Assembly (NCBI RefSeq): GCF_014268755.2
Contig: NZ_CP077093.1
Coordinates: forward strand, 3,212,001-3,276,000
Origin: Pseudomonas vanderleydeniana
GTDB lineage: Bacteria; Pseudomonadota; Gammaproteobacteria; Pseudomonadales; Pseudomonadaceae
Direction: 5' to 3'
Length of the DNA stretch: 64,000 bases
Position numbers and translations under genes: made by a program. Of the stretch, positions 26,018 to 35,365 are shown piece after piece. Below the pieces are notes generated by a model. It did no database searches, was not told the DNA's origin, and saw only the letters and a list, made by a program, of their open reading frames with translations. Position 1 is the stretch's first letter, and each line of letters starts with the position of its first letter.

Positions 26018-27736
26018 ATGCGCTCATTGAAAATCATTCTGTTGTCGACCGCGTTCAACGGTCTTACCCAGCGTGCCTGGCTGGCGCTGCGAGAGGCCGG
26101 GCATGAACCCAGCGTGGTGCTGTTCACCCGTGAAGAGGAGGTCTGCCAGCAGATCGAGGGCAGCGGCGCGCAACTGGTGATCTGCCCGTTCCTCAAGGAC
26201 CGTGTTCCTGAACAGCTGTGGCGCAATACCGAACGTCCGGTGGTGATCATCCATCCGGGGATCGTCGGCGACCGTGGTGCCAGCGCGCTGGACTGGGCCA
26301 TCAGCCGCAAGTTGTCGTATTGGGGCGTGACCGCGATGCAGGCCGCCGAGGAAATGGACAGTGGGGCGATCTGGGCAACCCGTGAGTTCGAGATGCCGGC
26401 CCAGGTGCGCAAGTCGCAGCTGTACAACGGCCCGGTGGCCGATGCGGCCCTGGCCTGCATCCACGAGGTGGTGGCCAAGTTCGGCACCGACTTCGAGCCG
26501 ACGCCACTGAACTACGATTTGCCAGAGGTGCGTGGGCACCTGCAACCGAACATGAAGCAGAGCGACCGCAGCTTCAGCTGGCATGACAGCGCCGAGTTCA
26601 TCAAGCGTCGCATCGACGCCGCCGATGGCCAGCCTGGCGTACTCGCCAACCTTCAGGGCGAACAGTACTACCTCTACGACGCCCACCTGGACAGCCGCTG
26701 CGGCACGCCGGGGCAACTGCTGGCGATCCATGATGACGCGGTACTGGTCGCCACCGGTGACCACAGCCTGTGGATCGGCTCGCTGCGGCGCAAGCCGGCC
26801 GCCGGCGAGGAAACCTTCAAGCGTCCGGCCCGCCACGTGCTGGCCGGTCGCCTGGACCAGGTGCCGACCCTCGACTGGTCGATCGGTACCCATCGCCAGT
26901 GCCTGGAGGCCTACCAGCCGATCCGCTATCGCGAGGTGGGAGAGGTCGGCGAGCTGACCTTCGAGTTCTACAACGGCGCCATGAGCACCGAGCAATGCCG
27001 CCGGCTGGTCAGCGCCCTGCGCTGGGCCCGCTCGCAGAACACCAAGGTTCTGGTGTTCCGCGGCGGACAGGGCAGCTTCTCCAACGGCGTGCACCTGAAT
27101 GTCATCCAGGCGGCCGCGGTGCCTGGGCTGGAGGCGTGGGCCAATATCCGCGCGATCAATGATGTCTGCCGCGAGTTGTTGAGCGCCCGGCAACTGGTGG
27201 TCAGTGGCCTGACCGGCAGCGCGGGCGCGGGTGGCGTGATGCTGGCGCTGGCTGCAGACGTGGTGCTGGCTCGCGACGGCATCGTGCTCAACCCGCACTA
27301 CAAGACCATGGGCCTGTACGGTTCCGAATACTGGACCTACAGCCTGCCGCGGGCAGTGGGGGCCGACCTGGCCGTGCAACTGACCCAGGAATGCCTGCCG
27401 CTGAGCACCACCCAGGCGCTGGCGATGGGGATGATCCAGGGGGTCGGCCCGCGTTGCCCGCAAGCCTTTGGCGAGTGGCTGATGGGCGAGGCCCAGCGCC
27501 TGGTCGACGAACCGCACATGGCCCGTGAGGACAAGCTGGCGCCGGACCTGGACGCGATGGAGTACTGCCGCGACCTGGAACTGGCACAGATGCAGCAGGA
27601 CATGGTGCAGGATCGCCACGGCTTCGCCGGCAAGTGCCGCAACTTCGTGTTGAAGCGCAAGGCCTGTGGCACTCCGGAGCGGCTGGTCGCGCCCTGGGCC
27701 CGACCAACCCGTACGCTGGGCGTGCTGAGTTGCTAA
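26018..27736 (+). CDS. HoxX-like protein: formyltransferase-enoyl-CoA hydratase fusion
   Basis: This 572-residue two-domain protein has an N-terminal formyl-tetrahydrofolate transferase/hydrolase-like half (about 1-260, IILLSTAFNGLTQRAWLALRE and VVIIHPGIVGDRGASALDWA). The C-terminal half is crotonase-like (about 290-520, SGLTGSAGAGGVMLALAADV). This is the architecture of HoxX, which supplies the CO ligand of NiFe hydrogenases from formyl-THF. No hydrogenase or Hyp genes are visible here, so its role in this strain is open. AAGGAGGAGG precedes the ATG at 26018, excluding the longer frame. Its 3' end touches the convergent iron-importer ATPase gene. Confidence 0.8.
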   Translation: MRSLKIILLSTAFNGLTQRAWLALREAGHEPSVVLFTREEEVCQQIEGSGAQLVICPFLKDRVPEQLWRNTERPVVIIHPGIVGDRGASALDWAISRKLSYWGVTAMQAAEEMDSGAIWATREFEMPAQVRKSQLYNGPVADAALACIHEVVAKFGTDFEPTPLNYDLPEVRGHLQPNMKQSDRSFSWHDSAEFIKRRIDAADGQPGVLANLQGEQYYLYDAHLDSRCGTPGQLLAIHDDAVLVATGDHSLWIGSLRRKPAAGEETFKRPARHVLAGRLDQVPTLDWSIGTHRQCLEAYQPIRYREVGEVGELTFEFYNGAMSTEQCRRLVSALRWARSQNTKVLVFRGGQGSFSNGVHLNVIQAAAVPGLEAWANIRAINDVCRELLSARQLVVSGLTGSAGAGGVMLALAADVVLARDGIVLNPHYKTMGLYGSEYWTYSLPRAVGADLAVQLTQECLPLSTTQALAMGMIQGVGPRCPQAFGEWLMGEAQRLVDEPHMAREDKLAPDLDAMEYCRDLELAQMQQDMVQDRHGFAGKCRNFVLKRKACGTPERLVAPWARPTRTLGVLSC

Positions 27737-28776
27737 CCCAGCACGTGGGCGTGGCCGAGGGCTGACACCAGCACCTGGCTGCCGACCCTCGGGGCCAACA
27801 TCCCGCTGCTGCGAACCAGCAGCGGGCGTCTTTTGCCGTTGGTGAGTTCCACCGTCAAGGTGCAGGTGTTGCCGCCGAAATCGCAGTCGGTCACCACCGC
27901 CGGGCTACCCGAGGCCTCGCCCGAGGCGGGCATCGCCAACTGCAGCTGTTCGGGGCGCAGCATGATCTGCGCCTGGCCATGCAGCCCTTCGTTGTTGACC
28001 GCAATTTTCCCCAGTTCGCACTCCGCCCAGCCGTCCTCGATCCGGGCCGGGAGGATGACCGCATCGCCGAGAAACAGCGCGGTGTCCTCGTCGGTCGGGC
28101 GCAGGTAGAGATCCATCGGGGCCCCGGCCTGTACCAGACGTCCCTGACGCATCACCGCCAGCTGATCGGCGAAGGACAGCGCCTCGGCCTGGTCGTGGGT
28201 CACCAGGATGGTGGTGACACCCGCATCCGAGAGCAGGCGCGCGACCATCTTGCGCATGGCGGCGCGCAGCCCGGTGTCGAGGGCCGAGAAAGGTTCGTCG
28301 AGCAGCATCAGCCGAGGGCGCTGGGCCAGGGCGCGCGCCAGGGCGACCCGCTGCTGCTGGCCGCCGGACAGCTCATGGGGCCAGCGCCTGGCCATCTGTG
28401 GATCGAGGGCGACCATCTGCATCAATTCGGCGACCCGGGGCTGCTTTTCACTGGGCTTGCCGGCAAGACCGAAGCCGATGTTGTCGGCCACCGTCATGTG
28501 CGGGAACAGCGCCCCGTCCTGTGGCACGTAGCCGATCAGGCGCTGGTGTGCGGGGATCGCGGTGTGGGCGTCGACCAGTGGCTGGCCGTCGAGCACGATG
28601 CTGCCCGAGTCGGGGAATTCGAACCCGGCGATCATCCGCAGCAGGGTGGTCTTGCCCGATCCCGACGGGCCGACAATGGCCGTGCGACTGCCGGTGGCGA
28701 TCGACAGGTTGATGTTCTCCAGGGCCGTCTGTGCGCCAAAGGACTTGTACAGCGATTTGAGTTCCAGAGCGTTCAT
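27733..28776 (-). CDS. fbpC: Ferric-iron ABC importer, ATP-binding protein (FbpC type)
   Basis: This is a 347-residue ATPase. Walker [10 protein letters not shown] is at about 37-45, followed by [20 protein letters not shown] and [11 protein letters not shown], and a C-terminal TOBE-like domain that includes [15 protein letters not shown]. It overlaps the permease gene by four bases (28773-28776). Its last bases overlap the convergent HoxX-like gene. It powers the importer together with the two preceding genes. Confidence 0.87.
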   Translation of the reverse strand: MNALELKSLYKSFGAQTALENINLSIATGSRTAIVGPSGSGKTTLLRMIAGFEFPDSGSIVLDGQPLVDAHTAIPAHQRLIGYVPQDGALFPHMTVADNIGFGLAGKPSEKQPRVAELMQMVALDPQMARRWPHELSGGQQQRVALARALAQRPRLMLLDEPFSALDTGLRAAMRKMVARLLSDAGVTTILVTHDQAEALSFADQLAVMRQGRLVQAGAPMDLYLRPTDEDTALFLGDAVILPARIEDGWAECELGKIAVNNEGLHGQAQIMLRPEQLQLAMPASGEASGSPAVVTDCDFGGNTCTLTVELTNGKRRPLLVRSSGMLAPRVGSQVLVSALGHAHVLG

Positions 28777-30386
28777 CGGCCCGCCGTACGTTTGGATTGG
28801 TGGTAGAGAAGCCCGGTCAGCGGCAGCGACAGCAGGATCATGATCAGGGCGTAGGGCGCGGCGCCGGCGTAGTCGATTTCACTGGTCAGGGCCCAGAAAC
28901 CGGTGACCAGGGTGCGCGTGCCGTTGGGCGCCAGCAGCAGGGTCGCGGTCAGTTCGTTGACCACGGCCAGGAACACCAGCGCCGCGCCGGCGGCAGCCCC
29001 CGGCGCGGCCAGGCGCAAGGTGACCAGCCAGAGCGCTCGCGCAGGTGAGCGGCCCAGGCTCTGGGCGATGTTCTCCAGTTCCACCGGCGCCTGGGCGATA
29101 CCGGCGCGCAGGCTGACCAGCGCCCGCGGCATGAACATCAGCAGGTAGGCCAGCAGCACGGTGATCGAGGTCTGGTAGATCGGCCGGGCGAAATTGATGG
29201 TCACGGTCACCAGGGCCAGCGCGACGACGATGCCGGGCAGCGAGCTGGTGATGTAGTTGCAGCTCTCCAGCAGGCGGTGCAGCCGGCCAGGGGCGCGGAT
29301 CGACAACCAGGCCACCGGTACCGCGGCGCCGGTGGTCAGCAGGGCCCCGGCGGCGCCGAGAAGCAGCGTCTGCTGCAGCGCCGGCCACAGTTCGTCAGCC
29401 TGCCAGACCTCCAGGCCACCGGCGACCAGCCAGTTGCCCAGGGTGATCAACGGCACTCCGAGGGCCAGTGCACTGGTGAGCAGTGGCAGGGCCAGGCCCA
29501 GCCACTTGCCGCCACGCCCGAGTCGCACGGTGCGTTGCTGGCGAGCGCTGCCGGAGCCGACCCGGGCGTAACGCGCCTTGCCACGGGCTGCCGACTCGAC
29601 GGTCAACAGGCCCAGGCAGCACAGCGCCAGCAGGCCGGCCAGGGTATGCGCCGCAGGGCCGCTGAAGGTCGACTTGAACTGGTCGAAGATCGCCGTGGTG
29701 AAGGTGTCGAAGCGGATCATCGCGTAGAGGCCGTATTCGGCCAGCAGGTGCAGGCCGACCAGCAGCGAGCCGCCGCAGATCGCCAGCCGCAGCTGCGGCA
29801 GCACGATACGCATGAACACCGCCCAGGGCTTGAGCCCCAGCGATTGGCCAACGTCCTCGATGGCCGGGTCCAGGCGCCGCAGGGTGGCGGCGATCGGCAG
29901 GTAGAGGAACGGGAAATAGGCAATCACCGAGACCAGCACGCCGCCGCCCAGGCCGTGGATCGACGGTACCAGGCTGACCCAGGCGTAGCTGTGAACGAAC
30001 GCCGGTACGGCCAGTGGCGCGGTCGCCAGCAACGACCACAGCCGCCGACCGGGCAGGTCGGTGCGTTCGGTCAGCCAGGCCAGCGCCAGGCCCAGGGCCA
30101 CGCACAGGGGCAGGGTGAGGATACTCAGCAGCAGGGTGTTGACCGCCAGTTCCGCCACCCGAGGGCGCCACACCAGCTCCAACAGAGTGCTCCAGCCGGT
30201 CTGCCAGGCCGACAGGACGACGAAGGCGATGGGCAGCAAGGCCAGCAGGGACATCAGCAGCGACAATCCGATGATCCACGGATTGCTCTGCCGAGCCAGC
30301 AGTTTTCTGGTTCGCCGATGCGAAAGCGCCGCAGGCGCGTGAGCGGCTGCGGCGGGGGCCAGGGGGAGGTTGGACTCTGGTATCAA
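28773..30386 (-). CDS. fbpB: Ferric-iron ABC importer, fused permease (FbpB type)
   Basis: This 537-residue permease is a tandem fusion of two six-helix halves, the rule for FbpB/SfuB. The EAA-like loops are [19 protein letters not shown] and [20 protein letters not shown]. The TTG start (30384-30386) directly follows the TAA of the binding-protein gene. An internal start is possible, because the first 40 residues are poorly conserved. Confidence 0.86.
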   Translation of the reverse strand: MIPESNLPLAPAAAAHAPAALSHRRTRKLLARQSNPWIIGLSLLMSLLALLPIAFVVLSAWQTGWSTLLELVWRPRVAELAVNTLLLSILTLPLCVALGLALAWLTERTDLPGRRLWSLLATAPLAVPAFVHSYAWVSLVPSIHGLGGGVLVSVIAYFPFLYLPIAATLRRLDPAIEDVGQSLGLKPWAVFMRIVLPQLRLAICGGSLLVGLHLLAEYGLYAMIRFDTFTTAIFDQFKSTFSGPAAHTLAGLLALCCLGLLTVESAARGKARYARVGSGSARQQRTVRLGRGGKWLGLALPLLTSALALGVPLITLGNWLVAGGLEVWQADELWPALQQTLLLGAAGALLTTGAAVPVAWLSIRAPGRLHRLLESCNYITSSLPGIVVALALVTVTINFARPIYQTSITVLLAYLLMFMPRALVSLRAGIAQAPVELENIAQSLGRSPARALWLVTLRLAAPGAAAGAALVFLAVVNELTATLLLAPNGTRTLVTGFWALTSEIDYAGAAPYALIMILLSLPLTGLLYHQSKRTAGR

Positions 30387-31403
30387 TTACAGGATTCCGG
30401 CCTGGGTCATCAGCGCCACGGCCTTCTTGCTGTCGAGTTTCGAGACATCGACCTTCGGTGCGTCGAGGTCCTTGAGCGGAACCAGCTTGGCGTTGGAGTC
30501 GGCACCGGCGCCGACGGCGTATTCGAAGGAGTTGCCGTCGCGCAGGACGGCCTGGCCGCCTTTGCTGGTGACCCACTTGAGGAACGCCTGGGCTTCTTCC
30601 TGGTGTTTGCTGGACTTCAGCACGCCGCCACCGGAGAGGCTGACGAAGGCGCCCGGATCCTGGTGCTTGAAGTAGTGCAGCGAGGTGTTCTTGCTGTTCT
30701 CGCCAGTCTTGGCCTGGTCACCGAAGCTGTAGTAGTGGTAGATCACCCCGCTTTCCACCTGGCCGGCATTGACGGCCTTGAGCACGGCACTGTTGCCACG
30801 GTAGATCGCGGCGTTGGTTTTCATCGCCTTCAGCCAGTCGAGGGTGGCCGCTTCGCCCTTGAGGGCCAGGACGGCAGCGACGATGGCCTGGAAGTCGGCA
30901 CCGGCCGGCGAGGCGGCCCAGCGGCCTTTCCACTCGGGCTTGGCCAGGTCGAGCAGCGACTTGGGCAGTTGCGCCTCGGTCAGCTTGTCCTTGTTGTAGA
31001 CGAACACGGTGGAGCGTGCGGCGATGCCGACCCAATTGCCATGGGCCGGACGGTAGGCGGCGCCGACCTGCTCCAGGGTGGTCGGGGCAACTGGGGCGAA
31101 CAGCTTGGCGTTATCGACCAGCACCATGGCCGGCGAGTTTTCGGTGAGGAAGACGTCGGCTGGCGACTTGTCGCCTTCCTGGACGAGCTGGTTGCCCATT
31201 TCAGTGTCGTCACCGTTGCGCAGGGTCACCTTGATGCCGGTCTCCCGGGTGAAACCCTCGGCCCAGGCCTTGGTCAGGCCTTCGTGCTGGGCGTTATAGA
31301 CCACGATACCGTCGGCGCTGGGCGCCGCGAAGACCTGACCGGCGCCGAGCAGGGCGGTGGCCAGCAGGGTCGTTTTGAACAGCGAAGGGAAACGGGAAAT
31401 CAT
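30387..31403 (-). CDS. fbpA: Ferric-iron ABC importer, periplasmic binding protein (FbpA/HitA type)
   Basis: This is a 338-residue binding protein with a signal peptide ending VFAAPSADG. The mature protein starts IVVYNAQHEGLTKAWAEGF, with the histidine position used in FbpA. It contains the paired tyrosines of the iron site in GVIYHYYSFGDQAKTG. These residues support ferric iron over polyamines. A Fur-box-like sequence lies about 100 bases upstream of the start. Confidence 0.87.
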   Translation of the reverse strand: MISRFPSLFKTTLLATALLGAGQVFAAPSADGIVVYNAQHEGLTKAWAEGFTRETGIKVTLRNGDDTEMGNQLVQEGDKSPADVFLTENSPAMVLVDNAKLFAPVAPTTLEQVGAAYRPAHGNWVGIAARSTVFVYNKDKLTEAQLPKSLLDLAKPEWKGRWAASPAGADFQAIVAAVLALKGEAATLDWLKAMKTNAAIYRGNSAVLKAVNAGQVESGVIYHYYSFGDQAKTGENSKNTSLHYFKHQDPGAFVSLSGGGVLKSSKHQEEAQAFLKWVTSKGGQAVLRDGNSFEYAVGAGADSNAKLVPLKDLDAPKVDVSKLDSKKAVALMTQAGIL

Positions 31404-31498
31404 CGTGTGGAAGCTCCTGCGGTCTTGTGTACGGTCTTATGGTAGATGCCGAAGAGCGGGAGCGGGGCCGAATTGCACCTCATTCGCCACTCTGGTTA

Positions 31499-31517
31499 AA
31501 CAATAGGAATCATTCGC
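31499..31517 (-). promoter_or_regulatory. Fur-box-like site upstream of fbpA
   Basis: Read on the minus strand, GCGAATGATTCCTATTGTT agrees with the 19-bp Fur consensus at 11 positions, including the AATGAT half. It lies in AT-rich sequence upstream of the iron-importer operon, fitting iron repression. Confidence 0.5.
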
Positions 31518-31645
31518 ATGTTTGTTCGGGCGGGAATGTAGAGGGGCAGATGAGAAAAAAACGTCAAATAAATCGTTAAGCCGTGTCGAAGGGCAGGTGG
31601 GCGGCAGCACCGCGATTGCATCCCTGCAATGGCGGCGGCCAGGCT

Positions 31646-32722
31646 TCAGTCCTGGCGGGCGAAGCGAATCACCAGGCGGGCGAAGTAGGCGCCGGTGAAA
31701 ATCACCGCCAAAAGGCGCAGGGTCTGCATCGCCAGGACCAGGCCGACATCGGAGTGGGTGTCGACCGCGATGATCGCCATGGTGTCCAGGCCACCGGGGC
31801 TGGTCGCCAGGTACACCGAAAGGAAATCCAGGCCCAGCCACTTCGCCAGCAGCCAGGCTGAGGCGGCGCACAGGGCGATCAGGCTCATGGCACTGAGGAT
31901 CATCACCGGCAGGCGCTTCCAGACGTAGAGCACGGTAGGGCGGTCGAAGCGCAGGCCGACGTAGCAACCAATGGCGCCGTAGGCCGTCGCCAGCAACCAG
32001 GCTGGCAGGGTGATGTGCAGCAGGCCGGACAGTTGCAGTGCGCCGCCGATCAGCAAGGGCACCAGCAGGGCGCCGGCCGGTACGCGGGCGCCGAGCACCA
32101 CGCCGACCACCACGGTCGCCAGCGTCAGTCCCAGGCTGACCAGGTCCAGGCTGTGCTGGGTTGCCGTTACCGCGTGCTGTGCGCCACCGCTGGCCGGGGC
32201 TTCCAGCACGTGACTGACCAGCGCGCCGATCACCACCACGCAGACCACCCGCACGTACTGCATGGTGGCCACGACCCGGCCGTCGGCGCCGAAGTCATCG
32301 GCCATCGCGACCATGGCCGATGCCGCGCCGGGAGAGGTACCCCAGGCCGCGGTGCTGGCCTGGATGCCGCCGAAGCGAACCATCGCCAGGCCGACCACGG
32401 AGCTCAGGGCCACCGTCAGCACCGTGGCGAACAGCATCAGGTGCCAGGAGTCGGCCATGGCTTCGAGCACGGCCAGGGTCATCGAGTGCGCGGCCAGCAG
32501 GCCGATGCAGCCCTGGCCCAGGCGGAATGCCTGGCGGTGAATGCGGATGCGGGCGCCGCTGACGCCAAAGCCGATCGCCACCAGCATCGGGCCGATGAAC
32601 TGACCGGCCGGCAGGTCGGCGTGCTTGAGCAGTTGGCCGGCGCTGCCGGCGAGAAGGATCAGGGCCAGCCATTGCAGCGGGCGTGGCCAGTGGCTCAGGG
32701 AAAAACGGGTTGAATCGGACAA
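31646..32722 (-). CDS. AbrB-family membrane transporter/regulator
   Basis: This is a 358-residue polytopic membrane protein of the AbrB (ammonia-monooxygenase-like) family, with about ten hydrophobic spans. It repeats the paired family motifs AWGTSPGAASAMVAMADDFGAD and YLATSPGGLDTMAIIAVDTHSD in its two halves. The family is thought to be transporters; substrate unknown. It is divergent from the LysR gene at 32854, which is the likely regulator. Confidence 0.82.
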   Translation of the reverse strand: MSDSTRFSLSHWPRPLQWLALILLAGSAGQLLKHADLPAGQFIGPMLVAIGFGVSGARIRIHRQAFRLGQGCIGLLAAHSMTLAVLEAMADSWHLMLFATVLTVALSSVVGLAMVRFGGIQASTAAWGTSPGAASAMVAMADDFGADGRVVATMQYVRVVCVVVIGALVSHVLEAPASGGAQHAVTATQHSLDLVSLGLTLATVVVGVVLGARVPAGALLVPLLIGGALQLSGLLHITLPAWLLATAYGAIGCYVGLRFDRPTVLYVWKRLPVMILSAMSLIALCAASAWLLAKWLGLDFLSVYLATSPGGLDTMAIIAVDTHSDVGLVLAMQTLRLLAVIFTGAYFARLVIRFARQD

Positions 32723-32787
32723 AACTCCCTCCAGAGCGCCGGACGCACCCGTTGCAGGGCGTTGAGATCGACGCGATGGGTAAATTA

Positions 32788-32807
32788 TTGATAGCGCAAT
32801 TGATCAA
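32788..32807. promoter_or_regulatory. Candidate LysR box, TTGAT-N10-ATCAA
   Basis: The inverted repeat TTGAT (32788-32792) / ATCAA (32803-32807) lies in the 131-bp divergent region between the AbrB-family gene and the LysR gene. It has the dyad form typical of LysR binding sites. Confidence 0.5.
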
Positions 32808-32853
32808 GTCCAGTTTCTAATTGTCATGAACCTATAACTTTGGTTGATTGATT

Positions 32854-33756
32854 ATGGATCTGCGCGATCTGACCTATTTCGAAACCATCGCCGAGCTTGG
32901 ACACCTGGGGCGCGCCGCGGAAAAGCTCAATCGCAGCCAGCCGGCGCTGACCAAGAGCATCCAGCGCCTGGAGGAATCGTTGGGCACCAAGCTGTTCGAG
33001 CGTGAGGGGCGGCGGATCAAGCTGACGCCGGTCGGGGTACTGTTGCAGCAGCGCGCGCGGCAACTGCAGCAGAACATCGCCGAGACCCATCGCGAGGTCC
33101 GCGACTTCGCCAGTGGCGTGCTGGGCAATATCCGCCTGGGCTGCGCCTCGAGCATGGCCGAGTACCTGCTGCCGCAACTGACTGCGGCCTTGCTCGAGCG
33201 TGCCCCGCAAATCACCCTCAACCTGGTGATCGGCCAGGACAACATGCTGCGCGAGTCACTGCGTGCCGGTCGCCTGGATGTGGTGATCTGCCCGCAGTTC
33301 GACAGCGATCCGCAGATACTGGCCCACCCTTTGTTCGACGACGAGGCGGTGGTCGTCGCCAGCCGCAACCACCCGATCTTCGACGGGCCGATCCGTCTGA
33401 AGGATCTGGGGCGCTATCGCTGGGTGCTGCCGGCCACCGGTGTTTCCTCCCGGCGTTGGATCGATGGGGTGTTCCTCGCCCGGGGCCTGCCGCTGCCTTC
33501 GGTGCAGATCGAGACCAATACCATTTCCCTGCTGCCACCGCTGATCGGCCAGACTCGCCTGCTGAGTTTCCTGGCGCGCAATACCCTGGAAGACGTGCGC
33601 GGGGCGATGCACCTGCGCGAGGTGCCGCTCAAGGAAACCACCATGAAGCGCACCCTGGTGGCCGCGGTGCGCGACGGCGGCTATCTGTCCCCGGCGGCGC
33701 AGATGCTACTGGATCTGCTCAAGCGTGAGGGACGGAGCTTTTTTGTGGAGCGTTGA
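32854..33756 (+). CDS. LysR-family transcriptional regulator
   Basis: This is a 300-residue regulator. The N-terminal helix-turn-helix reads TYFETIAELGHLGRAAEKLNRSQPALTKSIQRLE (positions about 7-40, split motif) and is followed by the substrate-binding domain (about 90-295). I chose ATG 32854 (MDLRDLTYFETI); two upstream alternative codons are in frame. It is divergent from the AbrB-family transporter gene, so it is probably its regulator. Confidence 0.9.
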   Translation: MDLRDLTYFETIAELGHLGRAAEKLNRSQPALTKSIQRLEESLGTKLFEREGRRIKLTPVGVLLQQRARQLQQNIAETHREVRDFASGVLGNIRLGCASSMAEYLLPQLTAALLERAPQITLNLVIGQDNMLRESLRAGRLDVVICPQFDSDPQILAHPLFDDEAVVVASRNHPIFDGPIRLKDLGRYRWVLPATGVSSRRWIDGVFLARGLPLPSVQIETNTISLLPPLIGQTRLLSFLARNTLEDVRGAMHLREVPLKETTMKRTLVAAVRDGGYLSPAAQMLLDLLKREGRSFFVER

Positions 33757-33835
33757 TAGGCGGCAATTCCTACATAAGCAGTGCCCGATACACCGTCAAA
33801 CAATCGGGATCGCCTACGGTTTGAATCTTGTTCTG

Positions 33836-33854
33836 CGTGAACTGTTAGTTCACG
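33836..33854. promoter_or_regulatory. Candidate HigA operator
   Basis: The perfect inverted repeat CGTGAAC-TGTTA-GTTCACG ends nine bases before the higB start codon. Antitoxins of this type autorepress by binding such sites. Confidence 0.6.
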
Positions 33855-33862
33855 GTATAGTC

Positions 33863-34141
33863 ATGATCAAGACTTTTCAACACAAGGGCCTGAAGGCCTA
33901 TTTTGAATCCGGGACCACGAGGGGGATCCAGGCTGGCCATGCCAAGCGACTGGGTCTTATCCTTGCCGCACTTGATGTGGCTGCGACTCCCGGGGAACTC
34001 GATCTACCGGGCTATCGCCTGCATCCGTTGAAAGGGCGGTTGTCTGGCTATTGGTCAATGACCGTCAACGGTAACTGGCGTGTGATTTTCCGATTCGTCG
34101 GTGTGGACGTCGAGTTGGTCGATTATCTCGACTATCACTGA
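33863..34141 (+). CDS. higB: HigB-type mRNA interferase toxin
   Basis: This is a 92-residue RelE/ParE-superfamily toxin: MIKTFQHKGLKAYFESG, then RLGLILAALDVA, GELDLPGYRLHPLKG and WRVIFRFVGVDVELVDYLDYH. HigB proteins cleave mRNA at the ribosome. The start ATG 33863 is fixed by the family N-terminus, and no strong Shine-Dalgarno is seen. The toxin precedes the antitoxin, the HigBA order, with 13 bases between the genes. GC is lower than in the neighbours, which suggests acquisition. Confidence 0.9.
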   Translation: MIKTFQHKGLKAYFESGTTRGIQAGHAKRLGLILAALDVAATPGELDLPGYRLHPLKGRLSGYWSMTVNGNWRVIFRFVGVDVELVDYLDYH

Positions 34142-34154
34142 AAGGAGGCCGTTC

Positions 34155-34436
34155 ATGGCCATGCATAATCCTCCCCACCCCGGTGTCATGATCAAAGAAA
34201 TGCTGCCGGAGCTGAACATCAAGATTGCCGAAATGGCCAGGAGGCTGCATTTCTCCCGTGAAATGCTCTCGCGTGTGATCAATGGCCGGGCGCCTATCAG
34301 CCCCGACCTGGCCGTGCGCCTGGAGCGTTCAGGGCTGAGCACCGCGCGTTTCTGGCTGGGGTTGCAAATGAATTATGACCTTTGGCAGGCCGAGCACCGT
34401 GAACAGCCGGTGGTGGATCGCCTGGTCGCCGCCTGA
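34155..34436 (+). CDS. higA: HigA-type antitoxin (XRE family)
   Basis: This is a 93-residue antitoxin. It begins MAMHNPPHPG, and its helix-turn-helix reads IAEMARRLHFSREMLSRVING (about 27-47), followed by ARFWLGLQMNYDLW, a typical HigA ending. AAAGGAGG precedes the ATG at 34155. It neutralises HigB and represses the pair through the operator at 33836. Confidence 0.92.
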   Translation: MAMHNPPHPGVMIKEMLPELNIKIAEMARRLHFSREMLSRVINGRAPISPDLAVRLERSGLSTARFWLGLQMNYDLWQAEHREQPVVDRLVAA

Positions 34437-34452
34437 AGCTCGGTCCAGTCGG

Positions 34453-35265
34453 TTAGTGGTGATCGAGCGTGGGCCACAGCTCTGCCCAATGCTCGGCCCA
34501 GCAGCAATGGTGGTTGTAGCCGGGCATGACCTGGACGCGGGCGGCGGGTTGGCTCGGGTGTTCGGTGACGAACTGGCGAGTCAGCTCCGGGGGGATGACC
34601 GGGTCGTCGGTGCCCACCAGGTGCATTTGCCTGAGATGGCTGAGGGCTGGGCCGAAATCGCCGGGGTTGAGCGAGCGGGTCAGCGGTTGCACGCGATGAA
34701 AGCGGGTCCAGGCCTGGTGGTCGAGATTGCCAGCAACGGTGATGACATTCTCGACGTCGGTGCGGCGTGCCGCCAACAGCAGGGCGATGGCGGCGCCACC
34801 CGAGTAGCCGACCAGTTGCAGCGTCTGCGCATGGGCCTGTTGCTTGAGGGTATCCACGGCCCGGTCGAGGCTGCTGACCACATCGGCGGAGAAGCGCGCG
34901 TCGGTCCAGTCGTCACGGCTGCAGGCTGCCGGTTTCAGGTACTGGCAGGGGCGGGCCAGATAGGCCGCATTGCCACTCGGCTGGGCGAGCGCCAGGCGCA
35001 GCGCCACGGGGTCGATGGGGGTCGGATCGGTCGATGGCTGGCTGGCGGTCACCCAGGCGAAGCCATCGCCTTCAAGGTAGATCGTCAGGCGTGGGTTGTC
35101 GCTGAACTGCTCAGGTCTGAAGGCCTTGAGCGGGAACGGTTGGCTGTCGATCTGCTGGCCCTGCCAGTGATGACTGCGCGCCAGCTCGTTGGCTGCGGCA
35201 CTGCGCGACTCCGGCGAGGGCACCGAGGCGCAGCCACTGACCAGCCCAGTCATCAACAACGCCAC
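34453..35265 (-). CDS. Alpha/beta-hydrolase lipoprotein
   Basis: This is a 270-residue protein with a short lipoprotein signal (MALLMTGLVSGC, lipobox VSGC). The nucleophile elbow is GYSGG near residue 157, the acid is probably in GTDDPVIP and the histidine near the C-terminal YNHHCCW. The GTG start (35263-35265) sits three to four bases after AGGGG, which is the end of a REP element. The substrate is unknown. It lies downstream of and convergent with higBA. Confidence 0.75.
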   Translation of the reverse strand: MALLMTGLVSGCASVPSPESRSAAANELARSHHWQGQQIDSQPFPLKAFRPEQFSDNPRLTIYLEGDGFAWVTASQPSTDPTPIDPVALRLALAQPSGNAAYLARPCQYLKPAACSRDDWTDARFSADVVSSLDRAVDTLKQQAHAQTLQLVGYSGGAAIALLLAARRTDVENVITVAGNLDHQAWTRFHRVQPLTRSLNPGDFGPALSHLRQMHLVGTDDPVIPPELTRQFVTEHPSQPAARVQVMPGYNHHCCWAEHWAELWPTLDHH

Positions 35266-35268
35266 GAT

Positions 35269-35332
35269 CCCCTGTAGGAGCCAGCTTGCTGGCGATGGCG
35301 TCGGGTCAGCCAGCAAGCTGGCTCCTACAGGG
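35269..35332. repeat. REP inverted pair, TGTAGGAGCCAGCTTGCTGG class
   Basis: Arms CCCTGTAGGAGCCAGCTTGC and complement lie between the end of the antiporter operon and the hydrolase gene. The last bases of the element supply the purine-rich sequence before the hydrolase start. Confidence 0.9.
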
Positions 35333-35365
35333 GGCGGTGTGTTGCCAGGAACAGCGAGCGGCATT

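Noticed and set aside
26018..27736. Calling the HoxX-like gene a plain enoyl-CoA hydratase or methionyl-tRNA formyltransferase
   Set aside because: Both domains are present in one chain in HoxX order; single-domain names would be misleading.
33856..33861. TATAGT as the -10 box of higBA
   Set aside because: It ends one base before the higB ATG, which would put the transcript start inside the gene.
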